A stretch of DNA of 64,000 nucleotides. Origin: CAVYXF01 sp963772335 (lineage in GTDB: Bacteria; Pseudomonadota; Alphaproteobacteria; Rhizobiales; Rhodomicrobiaceae). The notes under the pieces were generated by a model. The model was not told the DNA's origin. It did no database searches and was given only the letters and a program-made list of their open reading frames with translations. Of this stretch, positions 8,707-16,584 are shown piece by piece. Every line of letters begins with the position of its first letter. Within the stretch, counting starts at the first letter, position 1. The translations under genes were made by a program, and so were the position numbers. The stretch is taken from NCBI GenBank assembly GCA_963772335.1, contig CAVYXF010000007.1, positions 1 through 64,000 of the forward strand, in the 5' to 3' direction.

Positions 8707-9054
8707 ATGGATAACTTATCATCGCAGCTTGACCATGTGTTCGGCGCTCTTGCGGACCCGACCAGGAGAGCGATCCTTGCGCGCCTCAGCGAAGGGGAGG
8801 CGTCGGTCGGGGAACTCGCCCGACCATTTGCCATGGCGCTGCCTAGCCTGATGAAGCACATCCGGGTGCTTGAAGCTGGCGGCCTCGTGGAGTCCCACAA
8901 GAGTGGGCGTGTTCGGACCTGTCGGTTGAAACCAGCGGCCATGACCCACGCCGAACGTTGGCTGGTCGAGCAGCGCGCGGTCTGGGAGGCCCGCCTCGAT
9001 CGGCTCGAAGCCTATGTGAACACGAAGCCGCGCAAGAGAGGTCGAGATGGTTGA
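8707..9054 (+). CDS. ArsR-family transcriptional regulator
   Basis: 115-residue winged-helix repressor. The ALADPTRRAILARLSEGEASVGELA start and the LMKHIRVLEAGGLVESHKSGRVRTCRL recognition helix and wing are typical of the ArsR subgroup found beside SRPBCC/AHSA1 genes. No metal-binding CVC motif is present, so a metal effector is unlikely. The ATG at 8707 coincides with the predicted transcription start, implying a leaderless mRNA. It probably represses itself and the SRPBCC gene 234 bases downstream. Confidence 0.87.
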   Translation: MDNLSSQLDHVFGALADPTRRAILARLSEGEASVGELARPFAMALPSLMKHIRVLEAGGLVESHKSGRVRTCRLKPAAMTHAERWLVEQRAVWEARLDRLEAYVNTKPRKRGRDG

Positions 9055-9127
9055 CCTGCTCCAACGGCAGCTGCCATTCGCAGTCGCGAAGATCTCCAAG
9101 GGGCTCGCAAGCATCCTCGACGCTACT

Positions 9128-9207
9128 GGATCGAACCTGACATTTAAGTCCCGACACGCTACTCCCGAAACGAGCTTAACCATTAAGATGTCAGGTCAAT
9201 TCGATCC
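9128..9207. repeat. Imperfect inverted repeat between arsR and SRPBCC genes
   Basis: Left arm 9128-9147 (GGATCGAACCTGACATTTAA) and right arm 9183-9207 are reverse complements apart from a 4-base insertion in the right arm and about one mismatch. The spacer is about 35 bases. Could be a hairpin in the transcript or the ends of a small relic insertion. Confidence 0.5.
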
Positions 9208-9271
9208 ACCAACAAAAAGGTAGGGGTTCGGACCGTGAGGGACGAACCACTGCCGTCGCATACTCATGCCA

Positions 9272-9286
9272 ATCAAAGGATTTGAT
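9272..9286 (+). promoter_or_regulatory. Small palindrome over ribosome binding site
   Basis: ATCAAA-GGA-TTTGAT is a perfect inverted repeat that encloses the AAGGA ribosome site and ends one base before the ATG of the SRPBCC gene. A stem of 6 A/T-rich pairs with a 3-base loop would be weak, so any effect on translation is uncertain. Confidence 0.3.
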
Positions 9287-9287
9287 C

Positions 9288-9779
9288 ATGACCTCGTCCA
9301 CCAACCCCGCGCTTGCCCAATGGGCGCTCGATCGCGAAATCGTCCTCTCACGGGTCATAAGTGCACGTTGCGATGTCGTGTTTTCAGCGTGGACCGACGC
9401 AAACCATCTGCCAAATTGGTTCGGACCGGCCGGTTTCCAAATCGAGACAAAGGAGATCGACATCCGCGTTGGTGGGCTGTGGCGCTTCGACATGATTGCG
9501 CCGGGTGGCCGGCGCTATCCCAACCGCATGCAATTCCGCCGTATCGAGCCGCCGACCCTGATCGAGTTTGATCACGGAGCGGATGACCCTGATGATCCGG
9601 GGCAGTTCCGGACGACCATCACGTTCGACGAGCAGAGCGACGGCAAGACTGTGATCACCCTGCGCCGGTTGCATCCAACCAAAGCTCAACGCGATGCGGG
9701 CATCGGCTTTGGCGCAGTCGAATACGGTTACCAGACGCTCGAAAAGCTCGCCCGCCATGTCGGGTCATTGCGTGCATAG
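9288..9779 (+). CDS. SRPBCC / AHSA1-domain protein
   Basis: 163-residue START-like domain protein (Activator of Hsp90 homologue 1 type). The pattern REIVLSRVISARCDVVFSAWTDANHLPNWFGPAGF, the GGLWRFDM turn and the late KLARHV helix fit the family. These single-domain proteins bind hydrophobic ligands in a helix-grip cavity; individual functions are mostly unknown. ATG at 9288 is preferred over a TTG two codons earlier because of the AAGGA spacing. Pairing with an ArsR regulator is common and suggests that ArsR controls it. Confidence 0.85.
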   Translation: MTSSTNPALAQWALDREIVLSRVISARCDVVFSAWTDANHLPNWFGPAGFQIETKEIDIRVGGLWRFDMIAPGGRRYPNRMQFRRIEPPTLIEFDHGADDPDDPGQFRTTITFDEQSDGKTVITLRRLHPTKAQRDAGIGFGAVEYGYQTLEKLARHVGSLRA

Positions 9780-10182
9780 AGCGTGTGCTGCGGGATCGGT
9801 ACCGGCAGCAGTTCGAACAAAGCAGGAAGCGGTCGGGTTGGGTCAGATTCGGTCGACCGCTGGGGAGCGTTGTTCGTTGGCAACGAGGCGCAAGCGGTCT
9901 TCGGTTCCTAGCCTCGATAGCCGCTTTGGGCTCCACGGAAGCCGTCGGGTGAATAGGTAAGGATCATCGCCCTTGTGGTGTGGGTCTACATTATGGAAAT
10001 TTCGTCGACGACGGCTCTGGCGCGGCATGGGACTTGCTCAAATATTTCGCGTTGGCGAATGGCCGTCCCCCTCATACCAGCATGATCGCCAGGTCACATT
10101 TCACGTAGGTACAATTGTGGCTTGCTGGCGCGAGGCGTACACTGACCTCACAACAATAAAACCTTTCGTTGGAGGAAATGTC
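9780..10182. other. Regulatory gap upstream of second LIV transporter
   Basis: No gene supported. AGCGGTCG (9828-9835) and CGACCGCT (9854-9861) form an 8-bp inverted repeat, possibly an end-of-transcript stem for the preceding gene. A sigma-54-like promoter lies at 10023-10038, leaving a leader of about 130 bases before the binding-protein gene. Confidence 0.45.
10023..10038 (+). promoter_or_regulatory. Candidate sigma-54 (RpoN) promoter
   Basis: CGGCATGGGACTTGCT keeps the invariant GG and GC at the required 12-base offset and the TTGC block of the -24/-12 consensus. It lies about 145 bases before the binding-protein ATG and on the same strand. If real, the transporter is activated by an enhancer-binding protein such as NtrC. 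Confidence 0.5.
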
Positions 10183-11451
10183 ATGCTCCGCAGCTCACTC
10201 TTCGGGCTATCCCGGTTTTCCAGGACAGCATGCGCCCTGCTTGGCGGCCTACTCTTTGCCGGCGCGAATGCGCCGGTACAGGCTCAGGACAAGGAGCCGA
10301 TCAAGATCGGCGTCATCGCCGAAGCGCAGGCGGTCGCCGGCTCGTCGATCCCACTCGCCGCCCAACTCGCCGCCGACGAGATCAACGCCAAGGGCGGTGT
10401 CGACGGGCGCAAGGTCGAGATTATCACCTATGATGATCACTCCGCCTCGGCCGATGCGGTCCGTGCCTTCCAGCGCGCGGTTAGCGAGGACAAGGTCAAT
10501 GCGGTGATCGCCAGCTATATCAGCGAGATCGTGTTGGCGCTGGAGCCCTGGGCGGCGCGCATGAAGACTGTCATGATCACCCCTGGGGCCGCCTCCGACG
10601 TGATCACCGCCAATATCGCCAAGGACTACGAGCACAACAAATACACCTTCCACGGCTATCTGACCTCCGGCTCGCTCGCCAAGCTGGTCTGCCAGGCGGC
10701 CAAGGACCTGCTGGTCACCCAGCTCAAGATGAAGTCGGCCGTGATCATGAGCGAGGACGCCGCCTGGACCACCCCGCTCGACGCCGGCTATGAGAAATGC
10801 CTGCCCGACATCGGGCTGAAGGTGCTCGACCACATCCGCTTCTCGCCCGACACCACCGACTTCACGCCGATCTTCAACCGGATCGAGGGTCTCAAGCCCG
10901 ATGTGATGATCACCGGCATTTCCCATGTCGGCACCCAGCCGACGGTGCAGTGGAAGAACCAGCAGGTGCCGATCCCGATGTTCGGCATCTCCTCGCAGGC
11001 CACCAATTCCAATTTCTGGAAGGACACCAATGGCGCGACCGAAGGCGTGCTCTATCAGGGCGTCTCCGGCCCGGACGTGGCGACCACGCCCAAGACACTG
11101 CCGTTCGTCGAGGCCTTCAAGGCCAAATACGGCAACTTCCCGTCTTATTGCGGCTACACCGCCTATGACGAGGTCTACTACATCACCGATGCCATCAAGC
11201 GCGCCGGCTCGAGCGACAGCGACAAGCTGGTCACGGCGATGGAAGCCACCGACTATGTCGGCACCATCGGGCGGATCTCGTTCCAGCCGAAGGGCGATCC
11301 GCAGGTCCATGGCCTGAAAATCGGCCCCGGCTTAATCACCGGGCTGATGCTGCAGTGGCAGGACGGCAAGCAGGTCAATCTGTGGCCGGCCGATCTCGCC
11401 AACGGCAAGCTGACCTTCCCGTCTTTCATCAAAGTCCAGGCCTCCAACTAG
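10183..11451 (+). CDS. LIV/amide-type periplasmic substrate-binding protein
   Basis: 422-residue type I periplasmic binding protein. A signal peptide spans about residues 1-34 (cleavage near VQAQ), followed by IKIGVIAEAQAVAGSSIPLAAQLAADEINAKGG, where the opening strand and conserved helix are seen. Sequence blocks differ clearly from the binder at 3710-4864, so the ligand probably differs. The start at 10183 has a strong GGAGGAAA site; the frame extends upstream but without protein-like features. First gene of a four-gene operon, separated from the permeases by a terminator-like hairpin. Confidence 0.9.
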   Translation: MLRSSLFGLSRFSRTACALLGGLLFAGANAPVQAQDKEPIKIGVIAEAQAVAGSSIPLAAQLAADEINAKGGVDGRKVEIITYDDHSASADAVRAFQRAVSEDKVNAVIASYISEIVLALEPWAARMKTVMITPGAASDVITANIAKDYEHNKYTFHGYLTSGSLAKLVCQAAKDLLVTQLKMKSAVIMSEDAAWTTPLDAGYEKCLPDIGLKVLDHIRFSPDTTDFTPIFNRIEGLKPDVMITGISHVGTQPTVQWKNQQVPIPMFGISSQATNSNFWKDTNGATEGVLYQGVSGPDVATTPKTLPFVEAFKAKYGNFPSYCGYTAYDEVYYITDAIKRAGSSDSDKLVTAMEATDYVGTIGRISFQPKGDPQVHGLKIGPGLITGLMLQWQDGKQVNLWPADLANGKLTFPSFIKVQASN

Positions 11452-11461
11452 CTGAAAGGGG

Positions 11462-11490
11462 AACCCCCGGCACATCACCCGGGGGTTTTT
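11462..11490 (+). terminator. Rho-independent terminator after binding-protein gene
   Basis: AACCCCCGG and CCGGGGGTT are perfect arms around an 8-base loop, followed by a run of five T. It begins 10 bases after the stop codon. In an operon it would act as a partial terminator, giving more binding protein than membrane components. Confidence 0.85.
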
Positions 11491-11588
11491 CACATCAATC
11501 CGAACGCAGCCAGCCCGAGCCGGGATCACCGGCCACCTGATCGCCGAAGTGGTCTGGAGCGGATCGATCTCCGGAGGGAGTTGAAAGT

Positions 11589-12464
11589 TTGCTGGCCCTT
11601 CAGATCCTCATCGATGGCTTCGCGATCGGCGCGCTCTATGCGTTGGGCGCGACCGGCTTCACGCTGATCTTCGGCGTCTCCGGCGTCCTCAACCTCTCGC
11701 ATGGCGCGCTGATGGTCGCCGCCGCCGTCGCGGCCTGGGCGGCGGGCAGCGATCTCGGCTTCAACCCTTATGCCGGCGCGGTGTTCGGCGTGGCGGTGAG
11801 CGTGGTGCTGGCGCTCGTGACCTACGCCTTCGTCATCCAGCCGGTGCAGCGCTCGCGCGCGATCCGCAATGAGGAGCGCGAGATCTTCATCCTCACCGCA
11901 ACGCTGCTCTGGGGCATCATCATCCAGGAGCTGATCGCCTATTTCTTCACCAGCAACGCCAAGACCGTGCTGCCGATCGTCGAGGGCGTGGTCGACATCC
12001 TGGGCGTCAGGACGCCGTCGAACGAGATCTTCACCGCCATCGTGTGCTGGCTGTCGATCGCTATCCTCTGGCTGCTGGTCAATCGCACCCGTGCCGGCAA
12101 GGCGGTGCTCGCCGCCTCGATGAATGCGCGCGGCGTCACCCTGCTCGGCATCGAGCTGTCCTGGATCTATATTGCGGTGTGGATCATCTATGGCGTGCTG
12201 GCCGGGATCGCCGGGGTGCTGCTCGGCATGTTCCTCGGCGTCAGCTCCTACAGCGTCGGACCGCTCACCGGCAGCGCCTTCTCCATCGTGGTGCTGGGTG
12301 GGCTCGGCAGCGTCACCGGCTCGCTGATCGCCGCTTATGTGGTCGGCTATATCGAGACGCTGACCGCCTATCTGATCTCGCCGGCCTACCGCTTCATCCC
12401 CTCGCTGCTGCTGCTCGTCATCGTCATGTATCTGCGGCCGCACGGCCTGCTGGGGAGGCGCTGA
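11589..12464 (+). CDS. LIV-type ABC transporter permease (LivH-like)
   Basis: 291-residue membrane protein with about eight hydrophobic helices. The ILIDGFAIGALYALGATGFT start, FGVSGVLNLSHGAL motif and VVLGGLGSVTGSLIAAY loop are the LivH family signatures. It begins with TTG at 11589, preceded by a GGAGGGAG site about 8 bases away; no ATG fits the family N-terminus. The next gene starts one base after its stop codon. Confidence 0.9.
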   Translation: MLALQILIDGFAIGALYALGATGFTLIFGVSGVLNLSHGALMVAAAVAAWAAGSDLGFNPYAGAVFGVAVSVVLALVTYAFVIQPVQRSRAIRNEEREIFILTATLLWGIIIQELIAYFFTSNAKTVLPIVEGVVDILGVRTPSNEIFTAIVCWLSIAILWLLVNRTRAGKAVLAASMNARGVTLLGIELSWIYIAVWIIYGVLAGIAGVLLGMFLGVSSYSVGPLTGSAFSIVVLGGLGSVTGSLIAAYVVGYIETLTAYLISPAYRFIPSLLLLVIVMYLRPHGLLGRR

Positions 12465-12465
12465 G

Positions 12466-13392
12466 ATGGTCGCTCGCCTGCTCAAGGCGCCGCTGTTCTG
12501 GCTCGCTGTTGCCGCGATCGTCGTCGCCACGCTGGTGCCGCTATGGGCCTCGTTCTATGTGCTGGGCCTGCTCACCATCGCCTATTATTTTGGCGTGTTC
12601 TCGATGTCCTGGGACCTGCTGTTCGGCTTTGCCAATGAGGTGAATTTCGGCCCGACCTTCCTGCTGGGTCTGGGCGCCTACACCGCCGGCATCGTCGACA
12701 ACCGCTTCGGCCTTCCCTTATGGATTTGCATCGCGCTCGGCACGCTCGCGGCGATGATCGCCGGGCTGGTGCTGGCGCTGCCGGCGCTCAGAGTCAGCGG
12801 CCCCTATTTCAGCCTGACCACCGTCGTCGCGGTCTTGATCCTGCAGAACCTGATCGTGGTGTTCGCCGACCTCACCGGCGGCGAGATCGGCCTCACCGTC
12901 CCCGACGTGATCACTATCGATGCGGCAGCCAATTACTGGCTGGCGCTCGGCTTCATGGTGGTGAGCGGCGCGATCCTTTATACGCTGTCGCGATCGCCCG
13001 TCGGCCTGATCCTGCAGGCGAGCGGCCAGGACAAGATCCAGGCGGGCGCACTGGGCTTCAACGTGGCCAAGCACAAGCTCGTCGCGTTTCTGATCAGCGC
13101 CTTCTTCTCGGGCATGGGCGGTGCGCTCCTAGTGTTCTACATGGGCACCGCATCGGTCTCGACCCTGATTGACATTGCGGTCGGCGTGCAGATCATCATC
13201 GCCGCGGTGCTCGGCGGGCGGCGCACCATCATCGGCGCCGCGCTCGGCTCGATCTTCCTGATCGCGCTCACCGAGGCACTGCGCCCGACCGGCGAGTTGG
13301 CGACGCTGATCGTGTCGATCGTTGCGCTGCTGGTGGTGCTGTTCTTCCCCAACGGCTTCTTCGGCATGATCGCCAGGCGGGAGCGGGCATGA
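12466..13392 (+). CDS. LIV-type ABC transporter permease (LivM-like)
   Basis: 308-residue permease. The SWDLLFGFANEVNFGPTFLLGLGAYTAG region corresponds to the conserved LivM second block, and the C-terminal IIAAVLGGRRTIIGAALGS segment to the cytoplasmic coupling loop. It lacks the long N-terminal extension seen in the LivM at 1562-2728. It overlaps the fused ATPase gene by four bases (ATGA), so translation is probably coupled. Confidence 0.9.
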   Translation: MVARLLKAPLFWLAVAAIVVATLVPLWASFYVLGLLTIAYYFGVFSMSWDLLFGFANEVNFGPTFLLGLGAYTAGIVDNRFGLPLWICIALGTLAAMIAGLVLALPALRVSGPYFSLTTVVAVLILQNLIVVFADLTGGEIGLTVPDVITIDAAANYWLALGFMVVSGAILYTLSRSPVGLILQASGQDKIQAGALGFNVAKHKLVAFLISAFFSGMGGALLVFYMGTASVSTLIDIAVGVQIIIAAVLGGRRTIIGAALGSIFLIALTEALRPTGELATLIVSIVALLVVLFFPNGFFGMIARRERA

Positions 13393-14909
13393 GCGAGCAG
13401 GCGACAAGCTGGCGGACAGCGGAGCAGACGCGCATCAAGCCGCAGGCAGCGCCCTGTCTCACCGTGAGCGGCCTCACCAAGCGCTTCGGCGGCCTCGTCG
13501 CTGTCAACCAGCTCGATTTCGCGCTGAATCGCGGCGAGATCCTTGGGCTCATCGGACCGAACGGGTCGGGCAAGTCCACGGTTATGCGGCTGATCATGGG
13601 GCTGGAGCGGCCGACCGCCGGCTCGATCGTGCTGGACGGCGAGGAAATCGCGGGCCTGCCCCCGCACAAAGTGGCGCGCAAGGGCGTCGGCCTCGTGTTC
13701 CAGCATTCGCGTCCGCTGCAGCGTCAGACCGTGTTCGAGAACATCAAGCTGGCGCTGCTGCCCGACAGCCTGATCTCGCTGTTTGCCGACCCGGAAGTGG
13801 ACGACCGCGCCCGCGAGATCGCCGAGAATGTCGGTCTCAGCGCCGTCCTCCAGCGTCGGCCGGCGACGCTCCCCTTCGCCGATCTGCGCAAGCTGGAGCT
13901 CGCCAAGGCCATCGCCCGCGATCCACGGGTTGTGCTGGTCGATGAGCCGTTCGCCGGGCTGACACAGAGCGAAATGGCGGCCTTCGCCGACCTGATCCGC
14001 CGGTTCCGCGCGGAGGGCCGCGCCGTGCTCCTCATCGACCACAATGTGAAAAGCGTCGCCGCGCTCGCCGACCGGGTGATCGCGCTCTATCTGGGCGAGC
14101 GGATCGCGGAGGGTACGGCCGAGGAGGTGATGCAGGACGAGACCGTGCGCCGGGTCTATCTGGGCGGTGCTATCAAGAGCCATGCCCGCCCCGAGGCCTC
14201 GTTCAAGGACGCAACGCCGCTCCTGCAGGTGAGGGACGTCTCGGTGTTCTACGGCAAGGCGCAGGCGCTGGAAGACGTCTCGATCCATGTCCATGAGGGT
14301 GAGTTCGTCTCGGTGATCGGCATCAACGGCGCGGGTAAGACCACGCTCTTCAACGCGATTTCCGGCTTCGTGCCGTATTCAGGCCAGATCGACTGGGCAA
14401 GCGCATCCTTGCGCGGCCGGACCGCAGCGGCGATCGCGCGCGGCGGGATCGTGCAATGCCCCGAGACCCGCGAGCTGTTCGGCGACCTCACCGTGCGCGA
14501 AAATCTCGATCTCGGCGGCCAGCACCTCACCAAGCGCGACAGCGAGGAGCGCCGGAGCTGGCTGTTCAACCTGTTCCCGATCCTTGAGGAGCGCCAGAAG
14601 CAGAACGCTTCGACGCTCTCCGGCGGCGAGCAGCAGATGCTCACCATCGCCCGCGCGCTGATGACCAAGCCCAAGCTCCTGATCCTCGATGAGCCCACGC
14701 TTGGCCTTGCCCCGGTCATCCTGGAACAGATCTCGAACGCGCTGGCGTATTTGCGCCAGACAACTTCGATCACGGTGCTGCTCGGCGAGCAGAACGTTAC
14801 CTTCGCGCTGCCACATGCCGACCGGGTCTATGTGCTGGAGCACGCACGCATCGTTTGGGAAGGCCCACCGGACCGCTTCGCCGAGGAAATGGGCACCGGC
14901 TATCTTTAG
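13389..14909 (+). CDS. Fused LivG-LivF ATPase (two ABC domains in one chain)
   Basis: 506-residue protein with two tandem ABC ATPase domains. Domain 1 (about 23-260): Walker A GPNGSGKST at 57-65, Walker B VVLVDEP at 181-187. Domain 2 (about 277-500): Walker A GINGAGKTT at 311-319, signature LSGGEQ at 410-415, Walker B LLILDEP. In domain 1 the signature position reads LPFADLRKLELAKAI, so the usual SGGQ is lost, as in the LivG of the first cluster. In most LIV transporters these are separate proteins. The fusion would fix a 1:1 ratio of the two ATPases. Some other ABC importer families, such as sugar transporters, also use tandem ATPases. Confidence 0.92.
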   Translation: MSEQATSWRTAEQTRIKPQAAPCLTVSGLTKRFGGLVAVNQLDFALNRGEILGLIGPNGSGKSTVMRLIMGLERPTAGSIVLDGEEIAGLPPHKVARKGVGLVFQHSRPLQRQTVFENIKLALLPDSLISLFADPEVDDRAREIAENVGLSAVLQRRPATLPFADLRKLELAKAIARDPRVVLVDEPFAGLTQSEMAAFADLIRRFRAEGRAVLLIDHNVKSVAALADRVIALYLGERIAEGTAEEVMQDETVRRVYLGGAIKSHARPEASFKDATPLLQVRDVSVFYGKAQALEDVSIHVHEGEFVSVIGINGAGKTTLFNAISGFVPYSGQIDWASASLRGRTAAAIARGGIVQCPETRELFGDLTVRENLDLGGQHLTKRDSEERRSWLFNLFPILEERQKQNASTLSGGEQQMLTIARALMTKPKLLILDEPTLGLAPVILEQISNALAYLRQTTSITVLLGEQNVTFALPHADRVYVLEHARIVWEGPPDRFAEEMGTGYL

Positions 14910-15127
14910 CGGCTAACGGATAAGGACTTGCAAATGATGAAGCGCCGATGAACGGAGCGGAAAGGATCGTGCGAACGCCCTGCTTCGGCCATCGCCCCGA
15001 AAATCCGCTCCCAAGTTTCTTTCTCGCCGCAGCGGCTGATACCAACGCTCGTTGAGCGTGACTTATTTTGCGGGATTCCCCCTTGCCGCGAATTGTGATT
15101 CACCATGGAAAACGGGGGAGGTTTTCC

Positions 15128-15676
15128 ATGGGCGCTGCGATCCGGCTTCGTTCGGACTATTCGGGGGATGATCTGCGCCGGCTTGCAAAGGCGAGCCGCG
15201 AGGGAGCGCAGACACGGCGGTTGCTGGCATTGGCAGCGATTTACGACGGCGCCAGTCGCAGCATGGCGGCAAAGATTGGCGGCGTGGGCCTGCAAATCAT
15301 TCGGGATTGGGTTGTACGCTTCAATGAGCGTGGCCCTGACGGGTTGCTGGACCGCAAGGCTCCCGGCAAGACGCCGCTGCTGACCGATGCGTGGCGCGCT
15401 GCCTTGAGCCGGATCGTCGAGGAAGGACCGAAACCTTATCTGGATGGCGTCGTGCGCTGGCGGCTGCTCGATCTGGCGCAATGGCTGTGGGAAGAATTTG
15501 GGGTATCGGTGAGCCGGCAGACGCTCGGGCGGGAATTGCGTGCGATGGGCTTCCGTAAACTGTCGGCCCGCCCACGCCATTATGCGCAGAATGCTGAAGC
15601 CATTGAGGAATTCAAAAAAACTTCCCCGCCGAGCTGGCGGCGGTCCGGGACAAGATTGGGACAGATGTCGAAATAG
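15128..15676 (+). CDS. IS630 transposase, upstream frame (OrfA)
   Basis: 182 residues in the zero frame, starting MGAAIRLRSDYSGDDLRRLA. It supplies the helix-turn-helix DNA-binding part (SMAAKIGGVGLQIIRDWVVRFNERGPDGLLDRKAPG is the winged region typical of IS630). The frame runs past a stretch of seven A at 15614-15620, where a -1 shift joins it to the catalytic frame. Unshifted, it ends soon after in an unrelated tail. A longer upstream start is possible, but 15128 gives the family N-terminus. Confidence 0.8.
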   Translation: MGAAIRLRSDYSGDDLRRLAKASREGAQTRRLLALAAIYDGASRSMAAKIGGVGLQIIRDWVVRFNERGPDGLLDRKAPGKTPLLTDAWRAALSRIVEEGPKPYLDGVVRWRLLDLAQWLWEEFGVSVSRQTLGRELRAMGFRKLSARPRHYAQNAEAIEEFKKTSPPSWRRSGTRLGQMSK

Positions 15677-16188
15677 AAATCTGGTTCCAGGACGAAGCCC
15701 GGATCGGGCAGAAGAACAAGATAACCCGCCGCTGGGCGCGGCGTGGAACCCGGCCCCGTGCGCCGCAGGATCAGCGCACGAAGTGGGCTTACATTTTCGG
15801 CGCCATCTGCCCGGCGAAAGGCAAAGGCGCCGGCCTCGTCATGCCCTGGTGCGACACGCCCGCCATGCAGGCGCATCTGCACGAGATCAGCGCCGCGGTG
15901 GACCCCGGCGCGCATGCGGTCATTATGCTCGACCAGGCCGGATGGCATATGTCGGCCAGGCTCGAAGTGCCCCGCAACATTACCCTTCTGCCGCTGCCAC
16001 CCCGTTCGCCGGAATTGAACCCGCAAGAAAATGTCTGGCAGTTCCTGCGGGACAACTGGCTCTCCAACCGAATCTTCAGCTCCTACGACGACATCGTCGC
16101 CCATGGCTGCCAGGCGTGGAACAGGCTGACCAGCCAGCCCTGGCGCATCATGTCCATCGGCCTTCGCGACTGGGCTTATGGGTTCTGA
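15613..16188 (+). CDS. IS630 transposase, catalytic frame (OrfB, reached by -1 shift)
   Basis: Continues the transposase in the -1 frame from the A7 run as KNFPAELAAVRDKIGTDV. All three DDE residues are present: Asp in WFQDEARIG, Asp in VIMLDQAGWH, and Glu in SPELNPQENVW. The stop codon at 16186-16188 abuts the right terminal repeat. There is no good independent start at its beginning, so production as an OrfA-OrfB fusion by slippage is likely; a disabling mutation is the alternative. Confidence 0.78.
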   Translation, partial: QKNFPAELAAVRDKIGTDVEIEIWFQDEARIGQKNKITRRWARRGTRPRAPQDQRTKWAYIFGAICPAKGKGAGLVMPWCDTPAMQAHLHEISAAVDPGAHAVIMLDQAGWHMSARLEVPRNITLLPLPPRSPELNPQENVWQFLRDNWLSNRIFSSYDDIVAHGCQAWNRLTSQPWRIMSIGLRDWAYGF

Positions 16189-16202
16189 TCAATGAGCATT
16201 GA

Positions 16203-16415
16203 TATGAGCCAGGGGAAGGTGCTCTTCCGCTTCCCGAAGATCTGCGACAGGTCGCGCCGCGGCGTCCGGGTGCGAACGACCCGTGGCCCACGCTGGCGGA
16301 AAATTCGCAAGGCCATCTACGGATCGATGTCTGAGATGAAGCGAGGGCCGTCGTGCCGGGGGCGAGCCTGGGCGGCCAGTTCTGCTCCGTTCCTTGGCTA
16401 AGTGTTTAAAGTGAT
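16203..16415. other. Intergenic region with repeat R1 copy C
   Basis: Positions 16335-16388 match 8406-8460 at roughly nine of ten bases, including GCCGTCGTGCC and GTTCTGCTCC. The copy stops shortly before the tRNA. No gene is seen. Confidence 0.5.
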
Positions 16416-16492
16416 TGGCGCGCCCGAAAGGATTCGAACCTCTGACCCCCAGATTCGTAGTCTGGTGCTCTATCCAGCTGAGCTACGGGCGC
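16416..16492 (-). tRNA. tRNA-Arg (anticodon ACG)
   Basis: 77 bases on the minus strand fold as a cloverleaf: acceptor GCGCCCG / CGGGCGC, anticodon arm CCAGA-CTACGAA-TCTGG with anticodon ACG, TPsiC arm containing GGTTCGAATCC. The 3' CCA is encoded after a G discriminator. ACG would be edited to ICG by TadA to read CGU/CGC/CGA. Confidence 0.95.
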
Positions 16493-16552
16493 CTGAAAAG
16501 AAATGGCCCATTGTCGAGCATAATGATGTCATAGACCGCCTGGCGGCGGCGG

Positions 16553-16572
16553 GCGGCTCACTTGAGAGCCGC
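16553..16572. terminator. Hairpin beyond the sensor kinase gene
   Basis: GCGGCTC and GAGCCGC form a perfect 7-bp stem with a 6-base loop, 13 bases beyond the kinase stop codon. No T tract follows on the minus strand, so it is at best a weak or rho-assisted terminator. Confidence 0.35.
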
Positions 16573-16584
16573 TAACTGACATTA

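Larger units (their letters stand above)
15042..16202 (+). mobile_element. IS630-family insertion sequence, apparently complete
   Basis: 1161-bp element. Terminal inverted repeats CCAACGCTCGTTGA (15042-15055) and, at 16189-16202, the complement of TCAATGCTCATTGA differ at three positions. TA dinucleotides flank both ends (15040-15041 and 16203-16204), matching the IS630/Tc1 TA target. It encodes one transposase split by a -1 frame change and sits between the LIV operon and a tRNA-Arg gene. Confidence 0.8.

Noticed and set aside
9973..10182. N-terminal extension of the second binding protein by 70 residues.
   Set aside because: The extension is Arg/Trp-rich without signal features, while 10183 has a strong ribosome site and a standard signal peptide.
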